DNA of 64,000 nt, taken from NCBI GenBank assembly GCA_033398695.1, contig CM065816.1, forward strand, positions 129,863,358 through 129,927,357, written 5' to 3'. The notes under the pieces were generated by a model. That model was given only the letters and a program-made list of their open reading frames with translations. It did no database searches and was not told the origin of the DNA. This DNA is from Orobanche coerulescens. Taxonomy: Eukaryota; Streptophyta; Magnoliopsida; Lamiales; Orobanchaceae. Shown piece after piece: positions 12,527 to 29,460 of the stretch (the first letter of the stretch is position 1; each line of letters begins with the position of its first letter). A program made the position numbers and the translations under genes.

Positions 12527-12601
12527 ATATGAATCCGTACACTATACACCTATAATATATGGATATAATACTATTATTTATCCTTTGCTAAATATTTGCA
12601 T

Positions 12602-12780
12602 TGATAGATTATATAAATATTAGTGAGAATATTTTGTTGTCTCCTTCTTTAGGTTAGCATATCTTTAGCATATATATTCTAGTAGACTTAGTTCCTTAAT
12701 TATAGGCCTACTTTACTTTGTATTATGACTATATAAACCTGGTCATTGTAGTAGAATAGGTAGGGAAAGTAATTCTTACA
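12602..12780 (+). mobile_element. 5' LTR of the young copia element
   Basis: 179 bp, TGATAGATT...TTCTTACA, with a TATA box TATATAAAC at 12730-12738, so transcription would start near 12760. It is identical to the 3' copy. Confidence 0.95.
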
Positions 12781-12795
12781 TGGTATCGGCCTAAG
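12781..12795 (+). other. Primer-binding site (initiator Met tRNA type)
   Basis: TGGTATCGGCC directly follows the LTR. TGGTATC is the shared start of plant initiator-tRNA primer sites (usual form TGGTATCAGAGC), and the downstream bases differ. Confidence 0.75.
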
Positions 12796-12889
12796 TTTTC
12801 TTTCTTCTTCCGTTGCACCCTAGAACCATAATTTCTTTTCCCCCACCATCTTCATCTTCTTCTTTTCCACCATCTTCTTCTTCTCCAAC

Positions 12890-15817
12890 ATGTCTGACAC
12901 TTCGGCCACTGAGGGAAAAACCTCGTTCCACCCGGCGCTCGCGGTTTCGAATATCCGGAACCACATCCCTATCGTTCTTGAGATGGAGAACGCACAATAC
13001 GGAACATGGGCTGAGCTTTTTAAAATTCATGCTCGTTCCCACAGGGTCCTTCATCACGTTATAAATCCACCCATGGATAAAGAGAAACCGACTCCAAAAA
13101 CTGACGATGAGATCGAGCTATGGTCGACCCTTGACGCAACTGTGCTTCAATGGATTTATTCAACTATTTCTAATGACCTGCTGAATACCATAATTGAACC
13201 AGAAGCAACCGCAATGGAGGCATGGGTCCGATTGCATGATATATTCCTTGACCACCAAACGTCTCGTGCGGTGACCCTAGAACAAGAATTCACCACCACC
13301 CGTCTGGAGGACTTTCCAAACGCCTCGGCATATTGTCAACGTCTCAAGAGCCTCGCCGATCAGTTGAAAAACGTCGGTGCACCTGTGACGGATAGTCGTC
13401 TGGTATTACAACTGGTTGTGGGTCTTAGTGAGGCTTACAAAGGGGTGGGTACGCAAATTCGTCATGCCAAGCCTCTCCCTCCTTTTACCGAGGCACGATC
13501 GTCTCTTCTTTTGGAGGAACGTGAGCTGGCTGCTATGGCTGCTAATAGCTCCAACTCGGCCATGGTGGCTGCTCCGGACAAGGAGTACGATGATTCTTCC
13601 CCTTCAGAAAAATCGGGTCAAAATTGGGGAAGAAACAACCACAAAAAAAGTAGTAGCTCGGCCGCTTCCGGTGGTCGGCAAAACAATGGCCGCGATTACG
13701 GCGGCAGAAAGAGAGGTGGTCGCCGCGGCGGCTACGGCGGTCGTGGATTCATCCGTGGCCAGCAGCATCTTACAGCACAACAATGGAAACCTCCTGCCAT
13801 GTTTCATCCATGGGGATGGATCCCAAATTGGGCCCCTCCTTGCCCATACCCCACTGCAGGGTGGTCTAGGGCTTCTTCTGGCCCAATTAAGCATGCTGGA
13901 GTTTTGGGCTCTCACCCACAGCAAGCCCATGTAGCATCCAGTCCAGCCCCTTCCTATGCTCCAACGGATATTGAAGCGGCGATGCACACGATGACCATGA
14001 ACCCGCCTGATCATAATTGGTACATGGACACCGGTGCAACGTCTCATATGACATCCACAAATGGTAATCTCTCGTCTTATTTTAATTCGAGCAATCATCA
14101 TAACAGTATTATTGTCGGAAATGGTCATACTATTCCAATTCATGGGTATGGTCACACTACATTGTCTCAACCGAACCCACCTCTAACTTTGAAAAATGTG
14201 CTTCATGCCCCTAAACTTATCAAGAATTTAATTTCAGTTCGTAAGTTTACCACTAATAACTCTGTAACTGTTGAATTTGATCCTTATGGGTTTTCTGTGA
14301 AGGATTTTCGGACGGGAATAGCCCTCATGAGATGTGATAGTCGGGGCGATCTTTATCCAATCACCACAATAAAACACCCATCCATTTCTCCATCAACTTT
14401 TGCGGGTTTGTGCTCTCCCTTTTGGCATGATCGTCTGGGTCACCCGGGAGCTTCTATTTTGAATTGTCTTAGACTCAATAAAAGCATTGAATGTAATAAA
14501 TCTAATAGTTCTACTGTTTGTCGTTCTTGCGTGTTTGGAAAACATATTAAGTTGCCTTTTGATTCTTCCATATCCGAAACTTTATTGCCATTTGATATTA
14601 TTCATAGTGATTTATGGACCTCTCCCGTATTAAGCTCCATGGGTCATCGTTATTATGTTCTTTTCTTGGATGATTTCTCCAATTTTTTATGGACGTTTCC
14701 TTTGGGTAAGAAATCGGATGTCTATGCAAAATTTTTGTTTTTAAAAGCCCATATTCAAACTCAATTTGGGTGTAATATAAAAAATATCCAATGTGATAAT
14801 GGGCGAGAGTATGACAATGGCCTATTTAAAAAATTTTGCGACTCTAATGGGATGTCTTTCCGACTTTCTTGTCCTCATACGTCTTCACAAAATGGTAAAG
14901 CCGAAAGAAAAATCCGCACGATTAATAATATCACTAGGACTATCCTTGCTCATGCATCTCTTCCTACGTCTTTTTGGCATCACGCACTACAAATGGCAAC
15001 GTATCTTCTTAATATTTTACCAAGCAAACTTTTGGGTCATATTTCTCCCCTTCAAGTCCTTTACCAAAGGAAACCATCTTATTCTCATCTTCGGGTATTC
15101 GGATGTTTGTGTTACCCTCTTTTCCCATCTACGACTATTCACAAGTTGCAAGCCCGATCTACACCTTGTGTCTTTTTGGGGTACCCTCCGAATCATAGAG
15201 GTTACAAATGTTATGATTTATCGTCAAATAAAATTATTATTTCTCGACACGTGCTTTTTGATGAGCATGTTTTTCCATTTTCCATATTACATACTCCTAC
15301 TTCTCACACATATGATTTCTTGGATGATGGAATTAACCTATATTTGATTCATCATTGGCACTTAAATGACCAGCCCAGCGCTGCCCACACCCCAACCGTG
15401 GCCCAGCCCATTAGACCAGCCCAAACTCCACAAATTGCCCAATCATGTGGCCCAGAACACTCAACACCACATCAAGTTACATTTCAACAGCCCACACATC
15501 AGCCCCGAATGGTGACCCGGAGTCAACGTGGTATTTTTAAGCCTAAACATCCGTTTAATTTAAGTACCACGGTTACAAAGTCTCCTCTTCCTCGTAACCC
15601 GTTGATCGCCCTTCGTGACATGAATTGGAAAATGGCTATGAATGATGAATTTGAGGCTCTTATTAAAAATAAGACGTGGGAGTTGGTGCCCCGTCCACCT
15701 AATGTGAATGTTATACGTTCTATGTGGATTTTTTCTCATAAAGAGAAGTCTAATGGTGAATTTGAGAGGCATAAAGCCCGTCTTGTCGGTGATGGCAAGA
15801 CTCACAGTTGGCATTGA
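12890..15817 (+). CDS. Copia Gag-Pol polyprotein, N-terminal part (gag, protease, integrase)
   Basis: This is a 975-codon open frame. Residues 1-230 carry a UBN2-type gag ([15 protein letters not shown], then LADQLKNVG). Residues 255-300 are Gly/Arg-rich ([10 protein letters not shown]) where most relatives have a CCHC knuckle, and I find no knuckle. The protease motif [12 protein letters not shown] is at about 377-388. The pre-integrase HHCC region ([18 protein letters not shown]) is at about 513-560. The integrase core has [13 protein letters not shown] and the [12 protein letters not shown]lu region (about 570-700). The start of reverse transcriptase (ARLVGDGK) is reached before a frameshift near 15800 ends the frame. 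The protein would act in cytoplasmic particles and in nuclear integration. The start ATG lies 110 bp after the LTR. Confidence 0.95.
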   Translation: MSDTSATEGKTSFHPALAVSNIRNHIPIVLEMENAQYGTWAELFKIHARSHRVLHHVINPPMDKEKPTPKTDDEIELWSTLDATVLQWIYSTISNDLLNTIIEPEATAMEAWVRLHDIFLDHQTSRAVTLEQEFTTTRLEDFPNASAYCQRLKSLADQLKNVGAPVTDSRLVLQLVVGLSEAYKGVGTQIRHAKPLPPFTEARSSLLLEERELAAMAANSSNSAMVAAPDKEYDDSSPSEKSGQNWGRNNHKKSSSSAASGGRQNNGRDYGGRKRGGRRGGYGGRGFIRGQQHLTAQQWKPPAMFHPWGWIPNWAPPCPYPTAGWSRASSGPIKHAGVLGSHPQQAHVASSPAPSYAPTDIEAAMHTMTMNPPDHNWYMDTGATSHMTSTNGNLSSYFNSSNHHNSIIVGNGHTIPIHGYGHTTLSQPNPPLTLKNVLHAPKLIKNLISVRKFTTNNSVTVEFDPYGFSVKDFRTGIALMRCDSRGDLYPITTIKHPSISPSTFAGLCSPFWHDRLGHPGASILNCLRLNKSIECNKSNSSTVCRSCVFGKHIKLPFDSSISETLLPFDIIHSDLWTSPVLSSMGHRYYVLFLDDFSNFLWTFPLGKKSDVYAKFLFLKAHIQTQFGCNIKNIQCDNGREYDNGLFKKFCDSNGMSFRLSCPHTSSQNGKAERKIRTINNITRTILAHASLPTSFWHHALQMATYLLNILPSKLLGHISPLQVLYQRKPSYSHLRVFGCLCYPLFPSTTIHKLQARSTPCVFLGYPPNHRGYKCYDLSSNKIIISRHVLFDEHVFPFSILHTPTSHTYDFLDDGINLYLIHHWHLNDQPSAAHTPTVAQPIRPAQTPQIAQSCGPEHSTPHQVTFQQPTHQPRMVTRSQRGIFKPKHPFNLSTTVTKSPLPRNPLIALRDMNWKMAMNDEFEALIKNKTWELVPRPPNVNVIRSMWIFSHKEKSNGEFERHKARLVGDGKTHSWH

Positions 15818-17092
15818 TTGTGGTGAGACTTTCAGTCCGGTTATCAAGCCGGCGACGATCCGTACGGTCCTTAGCCTTTCCTTATCTAGGAAATGGCCTA
15901 TTCATCAACTAGATGTTAAGAATGCCTTTCTACACGGCGAGCTCAAAGAAACAGTTTATATGCATCAACCTATGGGTTTCAGGGACCCCACTCATCCGGA
16001 TTATGTATGTTGGCTCCGAAAGTCCTTATATGGACTTAAGCAGGCACCGAGGGCATGGTACAAACGTTTTGCGGATTACGTATTTTCTATTGGTTTTCAA
16101 GCAAGATCGACAATTCTTTGTTTGTATACGAAAGGGGTCCGCTATGGCATACATTTTGCTTTATGTTGATGATATTATTCTTACTGCTTCTTCGGATTCT
16201 CTCCGGTGCTCCATTATGGCTCTTCTTGCCTCAGAATTTGCTATGAAGGATTTAGGTCCTTTGAATTATTTCCTTGGCATCGCTGTCAGTCTCCATAAGG
16301 ATGGTATGTTCCTTTCGCAACGTAAGTATGCAGAGGAAATAATTGATCGAGCTGGCATGTCTTCTTGCAAGGCTACTTCTACTCCAGTTGATACTAAACC
16401 CAAGATGAGCAGCACGTCGGGTGATCCATATAATGACCCGACTCACTATCGCAGTCTCGCAGGGGCACTTCAGTATCTTACTTTTACGAGACCAGATATT
16501 TCTTATGCGGTTCAACAGTGCCTTACACATGCATGCTCCGCGAGATGATCATATGCATGCTCTTAAGCGCATCATCCGGTACATTCAGGGTACACTTGAT
16601 TATGGTTTACATCTCTATCCATCTTCAGTTACTGACCTCACTTCCTACACTGATGCTGATTGGGGGGGGTTGCCCTGACACACGACGGTCGACGTCTGGT
16701 TATTGTGTTTTTTCTTGGGGATAACTTGATTTCTTGGTCTTCGAAACGGCAACCTACTCTCTCTCGTTCGAGCGCTGAAGCGGAGTATAGGGGAGTTGCG
16801 AATGTTGTCTCCGAGTCATGTTGGATTCGAAATCTACTATTGGAATTACATTGCCCTATTCATAAGGCTACAATAGTATATTGTGACAATGTCAGTGCCA
16901 TTTATCTTTCAGGAAATCCAGTACAACATCAGCGCACCAAGCTATTGAAATGGACATCCACTTTGTTCGCGAGAAGGTTGCAAGAGGACAAGTTCGTGTC
17001 CTTCACGTTCCGTCCCGTTATCAGATTGCCGATATTTTCACTAAAGGACTACCACAGGTTTTGTTTGAAGATTTTCGGGACAGTCTAAGCAT
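15708..17092 (+). pseudogene. Copia reverse transcriptase and RNase H, frame-broken
   Basis: All expected blocks are present but spread over three frames: GETFSPVIKPATIRTVL, LDVKNAFLHGEL, the active-site YVDDIIL near 16165, GPLNYFLGI, RSLAGALQYLTFTRPDISYA, the RNase H start TDADWGG near 16655, SAEAEYRG near 16780 and VYCDNVSAIYLS near 16880. I count about seven single-base shifts, near 15800, 16100, 16135, 16530, 16665 (an eight-G run), 16720 and 16941. The sequence between shifts is otherwise well preserved, which fits the identical LTRs. Either the source copy was defective and moved in trans, or these are assembly errors. Confidence 0.9.
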
Positions 17093-17110
17093 TCGTAAAC
17101 CTCCCGCTTC

Positions 17111-17123
17111 GACTGCGGGGGTG
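17111..17123 (+). other. Polypurine tract of the young copia element
   Basis: GACTGCGGGGGTG ends directly at the TG of the 3' LTR, the expected plus-strand primer position. Confidence 0.8.
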
Positions 17124-17302
17124 TGATAGATTATATAAATATTAGTGAGAATATTTTGTTGTCTCCTTCTTTAGGTTAGCATATCTTTAGCATATATATT
17201 CTAGTAGACTTAGTTCCTTAATTATAGGCCTACTTTACTTTGTATTATGACTATATAAACCTGGTCATTGTAGTAGAATAGGTAGGGAAAGTAATTCTTA
17301 CA
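17124..17302 (+). mobile_element. 3' LTR of the young copia element, just upstream of the ABCC gene
   Basis: 179 bp, identical to the 5' LTR, with its own TATA box (17252-17260) pointing towards the transporter gene. Its end lies 75 bp before the gene's TATA box and 202 bp before its ATG. Confidence 0.95.
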
Positions 17303-17377
17303 TGCATGTATAGTATCTAAATATTTATTCGATACATGTCCGAAAAATTGTAGGAGTATATTCGTACATTTTAGGTC

Positions 17378-17386
17378 TATATAAAA
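17378..17386 (+). promoter_or_regulatory. TATA box of the ABCC3-like gene
   Basis: TATATAAAA lies about 120 bp upstream of the ATG. A start of transcription near 17410 would leave a roughly 95-base leader containing a C-rich stretch and an A-rich stretch before the start codon. Confidence 0.65.
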
Positions 17387-17504
17387 CGCTCTTGCAATCG
17401 TTAGTCAAACTCTACACCGGGAAGGAAACGACTTCAGACTTCTCCTATTTCAAACACACTCCTCTCCCCCCCACCAAAAAAAAAAAAAAGAAAGAAAAAA
17501 GAAA

Positions 17505-23826
<6,322 letters not shown>

Positions 23827-24130
23827 AGAACTATGCCGTCTATATTCAATCAACTCTCGTTCAATATAGATGACCATAGAGTCCTCGAAAAAAAAAAAAA
23901 AAAGCAAATAAAACACAAAACACTCAAAGTCGAAAGCTTTGCGTCAGACAGACAGACCGTCAGTGGCCCTTTTAACAAGTTTCAGTTCTTGAATTTCCAT
24001 TATGACCTATCAAATTTATAAAAATATAAATACTACTACGTATCTCAACATATTTCAGGAATTCTCCAAGAACCCAGTTATTCAAAATTTCAAATATTCA
24101 ATGCTAACAATATAGAAATTCACATTTAAA
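23827..24130 (+). other. 3' flank of the ABCC gene
   Basis: Likely 3' untranslated region followed by AT-rich DNA. A run of 15 A at about 23889-23903 is present, and no clear AATAAA signal stands out besides the A-rich AAATAAAAC near 23906. Confidence 0.4.
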
Positions 24131-24134
24131 ATAT

Positions 24135-24400
24135 AAATTAAATAATTAACATAGAATGGTTTCATAGTTTTTGCAAAATACATATCCACTACAGGCTTGA
24201 TAAGTGCATCAGCAAATTGGTCAATAGAGGAAACATGTGAGACTCGAAGCTGTCCAGATTGAGCAAGATCAAGAACGAAATGGTAGTCGATTGCAAGATG
24301 TTTCATATAAGCATGGAATATTGGGTTAGGGCAGCGATAGGTGGCGCCAATGCTGTCACTGCAGAAGACTATTTTAGGGAAAAAAATGTGGTTGAAACTC
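24135..24400 (-). pseudogene. Copia RNase H fragment, antisense to the ABCC gene
   Basis: A minus-strand frame carries the end of a copia RNase H: FCSDSIGATY, NPIFHAYMKHLAIDYHFV and GQLRVSHVSSIDQFADAL. The HTRxKHIxxDxHFV-like block and the ADxxTK-like end are typical, with the final TK changed to IK. No LTR or other domain accompanies it. Confidence 0.8.
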
Positions 24401-24756
24401 CTATTCAAAACTTTTGAAAGATGGTGTATTTTTTCCCTAAGTTTTGAAAATGTTCATTTTGCCCCCAATTCTAATCAGAATTTAAAGCCTTTTAGTGATT
24501 TCATAAAAAATTTGAGAATCAATTCTTATATTTTGTAAAACCCCTCTGTATTTTAAAAAATGATCAAAAAATCTAAAAAAACACAAAATGATATATAAAA
24601 ATGATGTTTTATCATTAGAGCCGCAGTTTATTTGGAATTAAGAATTTTAACTTTTTTTTCTCTGTAAAATCAGATTTCGAATTAAATGTCTCATCTAGAT
24701 TTTTTTAAACTAAATGGAACTTTTTTTATTCTTCGAAAATTTAGATCAAAATTTGT

Positions 24757-25005
24757 TATTTTTTTTTTTGTTGAGGGAGAGACGAGAAATTCCTCCACCT
24801 GTATCAGAGGTCCCTTGACCAGGTGGGTTTTAAATCGAGGGATGTGCATTAATGGCAGCCCTGCAAGGGAGAGGACCAACGAGACACGAACCCAGCAACA
24901 AACATTGCAATATTTGAGCAAAGTATTGTCACCACACGGATTCGAACCCGCGATGTCCGAGTGTTTCCACCCCAATCACCTTATGCCCCTGGGGACGCAA
25001 ATTTT
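24757..25005 (-). mobile_element. tRNA-derived SINE, minus strand
   Basis: On the minus strand: A-box-like GGCATAAGGTGATTGGGGTGG (spanning 24970-24990) and B-box-like GCGGGTTCGAATCCGTG (about 24937-24953). A body follows with TGCACATCCCTCGATTTAA, ending in an A run that appears as the T run at 24757-24769. Its body shares the TGCACATCCCNCGATTTAA phrase with the remnant at 34150-34390. Confidence 0.75.
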
Positions 25006-25423
25006 GGATTTAAATTTTTTCATGAAAGAACTTCAAAATATTCTATTTCTTATGACAAAATTTAAAAACAATTTTATTATCATATTCCAAATTATTTTCT
25101 AATAAAATCAGAAAATTCATCGAAATATATATTTAATTTTTTTGGTAGATCTACTTTTTGTAAAAATTCAAAAAAATGTGGTTTGAATCTGAATTCGGGT
25201 GACACGAATGACTTAATCGAGTAACACGATACGCTCATTCGGGTATCTTGATACGAACTCGAGTAATACGAAATAATCGAGTTACCCGAAAAGGATTCAG
25301 TTACCCGAGTCGAACTCTAGTTACCCAATTAGGAAACACGTATTACTCGTTTTTTTTTTCGTGTTACCCGAATAGGCGAGTAACTCAATTATAAATCGCT
25401 GCGCACTTCATCTTCCCCTTCAT

Positions 25424-25552
25424 TCGACTGAACAAGAATACGAGTTTCACGGTTCGACTGAACAAGAAATCGAGTTTCACGAAATCGACTTAACAAAAGA
25501 ATTCGAGTTTCACGAAACCGACTTAACAAAAGAATTCGAGTTTTACGAGTAT
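25424..25552. repeat. Four tandem units of about 31 bp
   Basis: Units of the form CGACTtAACAAAAGAATTCG followed by AGTTTCACGAAA repeat four times with small changes, inside the motif-rich block. A minus-strand frame translates them as repeated RETRILxxSxF, which is a consequence of the repeat. Confidence 0.75.
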
Positions 25553-25651
25553 CCGAGTAATACCAATTCAATCGAGTTACCTCTTTCTTGTTGGTGAATT
25601 CTTCCCCGAATGTGAGGCGTTCCTCGAATGGTGTCGCTGACACCGCCGGTC

Positions 25652-25712
25652 ACGCCGATGCCGAGTCCGCCGCCGCCGATGCCGAGTCCGCCGCCGCCGA
25701 TGCCGAAAACCA
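25652..25712 (+). repeat. 21-bp tandem repeat (ADAESAA-type)
   Basis: Nearly three units of 21 bp built from GCCGATGCCGAGTCCGCC lie in a local GC-rich island. In one frame they read as repeated ADAESAA. This frame (25588-26007) runs on into the motif array and has no domain. Confidence 0.75.
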
Positions 25713-26639
25713 GGTAAATAAATTCAATGTTACTCGAAAAATCGTGTCTTTAGTTACCCGAGATATTCAAGGTTACGAGTTACCCGAAGTATTCAATGTT
25801 ACTCGAATTTACTTGTTACTCGATGTGGGATTTACGTGTTACTCGATTGGAAGGGTTACTCAAACGTTTGTGCGTCTTCTGTGTTACTCGAATATTTCGG
25901 GTATTACTCGAATTCGTTCGGAAAATTTCAGGGTTACTCGAATTCGTTCAGATATTTTTCGATTTACTCGAATATTTTCAGGGTTACTCATTTTGCTAAT
26001 CAAATAGTTTTCGATTTACTCGAATATTTTTAGGGTTACTCATTTTGCTAATCAAATATTTTTAGGGTTACTCGAATAGTTTGTTTAGTTACTCGAATTG
26101 CGAAACTGTCCTTGAAACTCGAATTATACAACTTTAGTTGCCCAAAATTTTACTCGAGTCGATTTTTCAGTGTAACTCGAACGGATATTTAGAGATATTT
26201 GTGACTCGAATTGTTTCTATTTTCTTCTATTTTCTCGAATTACTCTGTTACTCGAAGTTACTCTGTTTAGTTACTCGAATCACGCAACTGTTTAGTTACT
26301 CGAAACTAGTTAGTTACTCAAATTATGCAACTTTAGTTACCCGAAGTTTTATTCGAATCGACCTTTCAGTGTGACTAAAATTAGGATATTTAAACTGGAT
26401 ATTTATAGATATTTGTTTCGTTTTTTCTGTTTGTAATACTCGAATATAATTTAGGATTAGGATTACTCAAATTGATTTAGGATGACTAAAATTGAAATAT
26501 GATGACTCGATCTGAATTGGGATGACTCAAATTGAATTATGATGTCTCAAATTGAATTAGAATAACTCGATGGAACAAACCGAATAAATTTTACTGTTAC
26601 TCGAATTGCCTAAGTTACTTTTTTCCGATCATATTACCC

Positions 26640-27108
26640 GAATACATCCCCAGGAAGCTAAAAATAAGATATCTTTGAATCGTCAGGTTGTTTGGAAGAG
26701 GCCGAATATGTGGGGTTCGAAATGCTCGATAAATGGGTATGTTAGGTTAGGGATTGTTAAGACTATCATTGCTGAGGTGCGGATTGTAGGTGATGACACT
26801 ATTAGAGAGTTTAGAAAGTCGTGTCTTGGACACTTTATCCGGGAAGAGTGAGGGGGTTTGTCTCTAATGCCGCATTGCATGCCTTGTTCTCGAACGAGGT
26901 GGTTAGACCGGATGCACAGGCTAATGAGTTTTGGTTTAGGATCGGTCATCGGTTGATCCGACTTTCTAGATATGAGTATGCGTAGTCACCGGCTTGAGAT
27001 TTGGTGATTCGGACTTTGATGTACACGGGGATGATGTTCTACCGGAGGGGAACATGTACGATCGGTATCCGTTGCTCAGTCGTGGGGGCCAGATGTTAGA
27101 CCGTATTC
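26640..27108 (+). pseudogene. DUF1985 domain remnant (MULE/Ulp1-type gene)
   Basis: Frames in order give IREFRKSCLGHFI, then after a shift NAALHALFSNEVVRPDAQ and NEFWFRIGHRLIRLSRYEY, then after another shift VTGLRFGDSDFD. This is the order of the plant DUF1985 domain (FxxTCFGHFL... LWFxxGGxxxRFSxxEFxLVTGL), which often sits in Ulp1-like genes carried by Mutator-like elements. The downstream part is replaced by a copia fragment near 27110. At least two frameshifts make it a pseudogene. Confidence 0.6.
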
Positions 27109-27127
27109 GTGCAAATGGGTTTACAAG

Positions 27128-28438
27128 TTGAAGATTCGTCCAAATGGTATAATCGAGAGGTACAAGGCTCGACCAGTTGTTCGTGGATTTTCTCAAGGGT
27201 ATGGCATAGACTATGATGAGACATTTAGTCCAGTTGCAATGATTACTACAGTTCGTGTCTTACTAGCCTTAGCAGCAAGTAAGTCTTGGAAATTATGGGA
27301 AATGGATGTGAAGAATGCATTTTTACATGGAGAACTTGATCGTGATATCTATATTGATCAACCCAAAAGATTTGTGAATCATGAAAAGCCTGAGTACGTG
27401 TGTAAGTTGAAAAAGGCATTGTATGGCTTGAAATAGGCACCCGGAGCATGGTACGGTAAAATTGCTGAGTTTCTAGTCCAAAGTGGTTATCATGTTGCCC
27501 CAGCAGATTTGAGCTTGTTCGTGAAAATTCAAGGAGGCAAGCTAGCAGTAGTCCTTGTATATGTGGATGATCTAATCATCACTGGCGATGATGAAGACGA
27601 GATTCAACGGACAAGGGCAAACTTGTCAGTCCGATTTCAAATGAAGGAACTTAGTGAACTGAAACACTTCCTAGGATTGAAAGTCGAAAGAACAGATGAT
27701 GGTATATTTCTTGGTCAGCAGAAATATGCAAGAGATTTAATTCAGAAGTTTGGGCTAGCTGAGTGCAAGCCTATTTCCACTCCGATGGAACCAAACCTGA
27801 AGTTGTGTGCCTATGATGGAAAGGACTTGAAGGATACAAAAATGTATCGGCAAATAGTAGGTAGTCTTATCTATCTAACTCTTTCCAGACCTGACATATC
27901 ATTCGCTGTAGGTGTTGTTAACAGGTTCATGCAGAAACCGAAGAAGTCACATCTTGAAGCAGTTAAAAGAATCCTCAGATATGTTAAAGGCACAATTGAT
28001 TGGGGACTTCTCTACAAGAAGGGAGTACAAAGCAAGGTCAGCGGCAATTGTGATGCTGACTATGCCGGAGACCATGACACCCGGAGATCAACTATAGGAT
28101 ATATATTCAATCTTGGTTCGGAAGCTATATCATGGTGCAGTAAGAGACAACCTACCATTTTTCTTTCAACTACTGAAGCAAAATATAGAGCAGGGGCGAT
28201 GGTAGCACAAGAGTGTGCTTGTTTGATTCAACTCATGGAGGATTTGAACCAACCAATAGAAGATGGAGTTCCATTACACTGTGACAACTTGTCAGCAGTT
28301 CGTTTGGCTGAGAATCCAGTATTTCACACTCGGACCAAGCATGTCGAAGTACATTATCATTTTTTACGAGAGAATGTACTCCAAGGAGATATTGACATGT
28401 AACCAGTCAATACAGAATATCAGGTTGCAGGTATATTT
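27128..28438 (+). pseudogene. Copia reverse transcriptase and RNase H, two interruptions
   Basis: The frame is nearly continuous: ARPVVRGFSQGYGIDYDETFS, MDVKNAFLHGELD, LYGLK then a TAG at 27434 in place of a Gln codon, [12 protein letters not shown] active site near 27560, [41 protein letters not shown], then RNase [35 protein letters not shown] and [15 protein letters not shown] second stop at 28400 (TAA) cuts the end. A single premature TAG and few other changes suggest moderate age. Confidence 0.9.
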
Positions 28439-28498
28439 ACGAAGAGCTTATATAGTTTCGAAAATTACTCGGAATGCAAAGTCGGGTTTGAGGGGGAG

Positions 28499-28882
28499 TG
28501 TTAGAATTCAAACCCTTCTAGATTGGAGGAGACTTCGAACCCTTCTAGAATGGAGGCTAAGATTTTGACCATGTGTGAAGAGTATGTATTCAAGTAGTAT
28601 AAGTAACTTAAGTGCACAAAATCTAGTCTACAAAAACTCCATGCATGAATCAAAATTGTAGGCTACTATATGTAAGCCATGATGTAAGCTAGTACTTCAA
28701 GAATCATATAAATAAGGTATGTTTGCAGCATTTATAATCATCCCATTCCCAAGAGTGAAAATCCCAAGTAGAGAAAATAACAATCCAAGAAGCGATTGGG
28801 TGATGTTGAGAGTTTTTCTATTTTGGGAGTTTGTAATTCTATTCTTGAATGATAATAGAATAAATATTTTTCTCTCAAATCA
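28499..28882 (+). mobile_element. 3' LTR of the truncated copia element
   Basis: It starts TGTTAGAATTCAAACCC directly after the purine tract. It contains two copies of an AACCCTTCTAGA(A/T)TGGAG word, a TATA-like ATATAAATA at about 28705 and an AATAAA-like end zone. The 3' end is placed at CTCAAATCA (28882) by form. An end at 28893 is also possible because no second LTR is present. Confidence 0.6.
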
Positions 28883-29227
28883 TAGGTAATTCACTATAAT
28901 GATCCTGTGATATCCCAACTTCATCCTACTCGTGCTCTTGACCCTCGAATCCTATAATTAAAGAGGCGTGTCTTGATATTTTTATTTAAATTTTAATTAT
29001 AAATAATATATAAAAAGGAATAAAACGAATTGATAGGATTTGGACAAAATTGAAGGCTATTGAAGATTTGAAAGAAATTGGGCCAGATCTATATGTGTTT
29101 ATCAATCTTGCCGGGCTTGTAAAATTATTGAGATCATATAATATTTGGCTTGATTTTGATAGGTATGTTAGGATAAAGCAAGATAGATTAAGTCAAGATA
29201 AATATAGTGACTAAGGAGTGATTGTTA
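28883..29227. other. Intergenic, nothing recognised
   Basis: No ORF or repeat that I can support. Confidence 0.5.
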
Positions 29228-29460
29228 GGGGAAAGGGTCGGTGGTCCAGTGGTAGGACGCCTACACCCAAGACACTCCTTTGAGAGAGGTCTTAAGTTCT
29301 AATCCATCAAGGAGGTGGAAGAGGATGTTTTTCTCTTTATGATCCTCTAGCTCCCCGGGGCGCTCGAGCGACCGCTAATCAATATTTAATCTCGCGTCAA
29401 GCGGCAGTGTGGGAGTATTTCCTTGCTGGGAACCCGGGTGCTGGGAACCTGAGGCGCTGT
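29228..29460 (+). mobile_element. tRNA-derived SINE remnant
   Basis: A-box-like GGTCCAGTGGTAGGACGCC (about 29242-29260) and, 40 bp later, a degenerate B box GTCTTAAGTTCTAATCC. A body with CTCCCCGGGGCGCTCGAGCG follows. No clear duplication or A tail was found, so the right end is approximate. Confidence 0.6.

Larger units (their letters stand above)
12602..17302 (+). mobile_element. Young complete Ty1/copia element, 4.7 kb
   Basis: The element has 179-bp LTRs that I read as identical (12602-12780, 17124-17302), TG...CA ends, a primer site, a purine tract and a 5-bp duplication TGCAT (12597-12601, 17303-17307). The small LTRs, total size and domain sequence fit the Ale/Retrofit-like part of copia (inference). 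Identical LTRs mean a recent insertion. Gag, protease and integrase are in one open frame, but the reverse transcriptase and RNase H part has about seven single-base frame disruptions. Confidence 0.97.
25185..26640. repeat. Dense array of GTTACTCGAA / GTTACCCGAA motifs
   Basis: About 16 copies of TTACTCGA and about 7 of TTACCCGA occur in plus orientation, with several reversed CGAGTAA copies in 25200-25400. That is roughly one per 50-60 bp over 1.4 kb. Many continue as GTTACTCGAATT. Spacing is irregular. ORFs here are repetitive and lack domains. The DUF1985 remnant starts directly after the array, so it may be that gene's upstream or intron sequence, or part of a transposon that carried it. 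Confidence 0.8.
27111..28882 (+). mobile_element. 5'-truncated copia element with 3' LTR
   Basis: The fragment begins inside reverse transcriptase (KWVYKLKIRPNG) and keeps RT, RNase H, the purine tract GAGGGGGAG and a 3' LTR starting TGTTAGAATTC at 28499. The start is fused to the DUF1985 remnant with no LTR or duplication, so a deletion or an incomplete insertion formed the junction. Confidence 0.85.

Noticed and set aside
24937..25005. Possible tRNA gene on the minus strand
   Set aside because: It is the head of a SINE with an A tail and no acceptor-stem pairing.
25588..26007. 139-codon ORF with ADAESAA repeats
   Set aside because: It covers a 21-bp tandem repeat and the GTTACTCGAA motif field. 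No domain, and composition follows the repeats.
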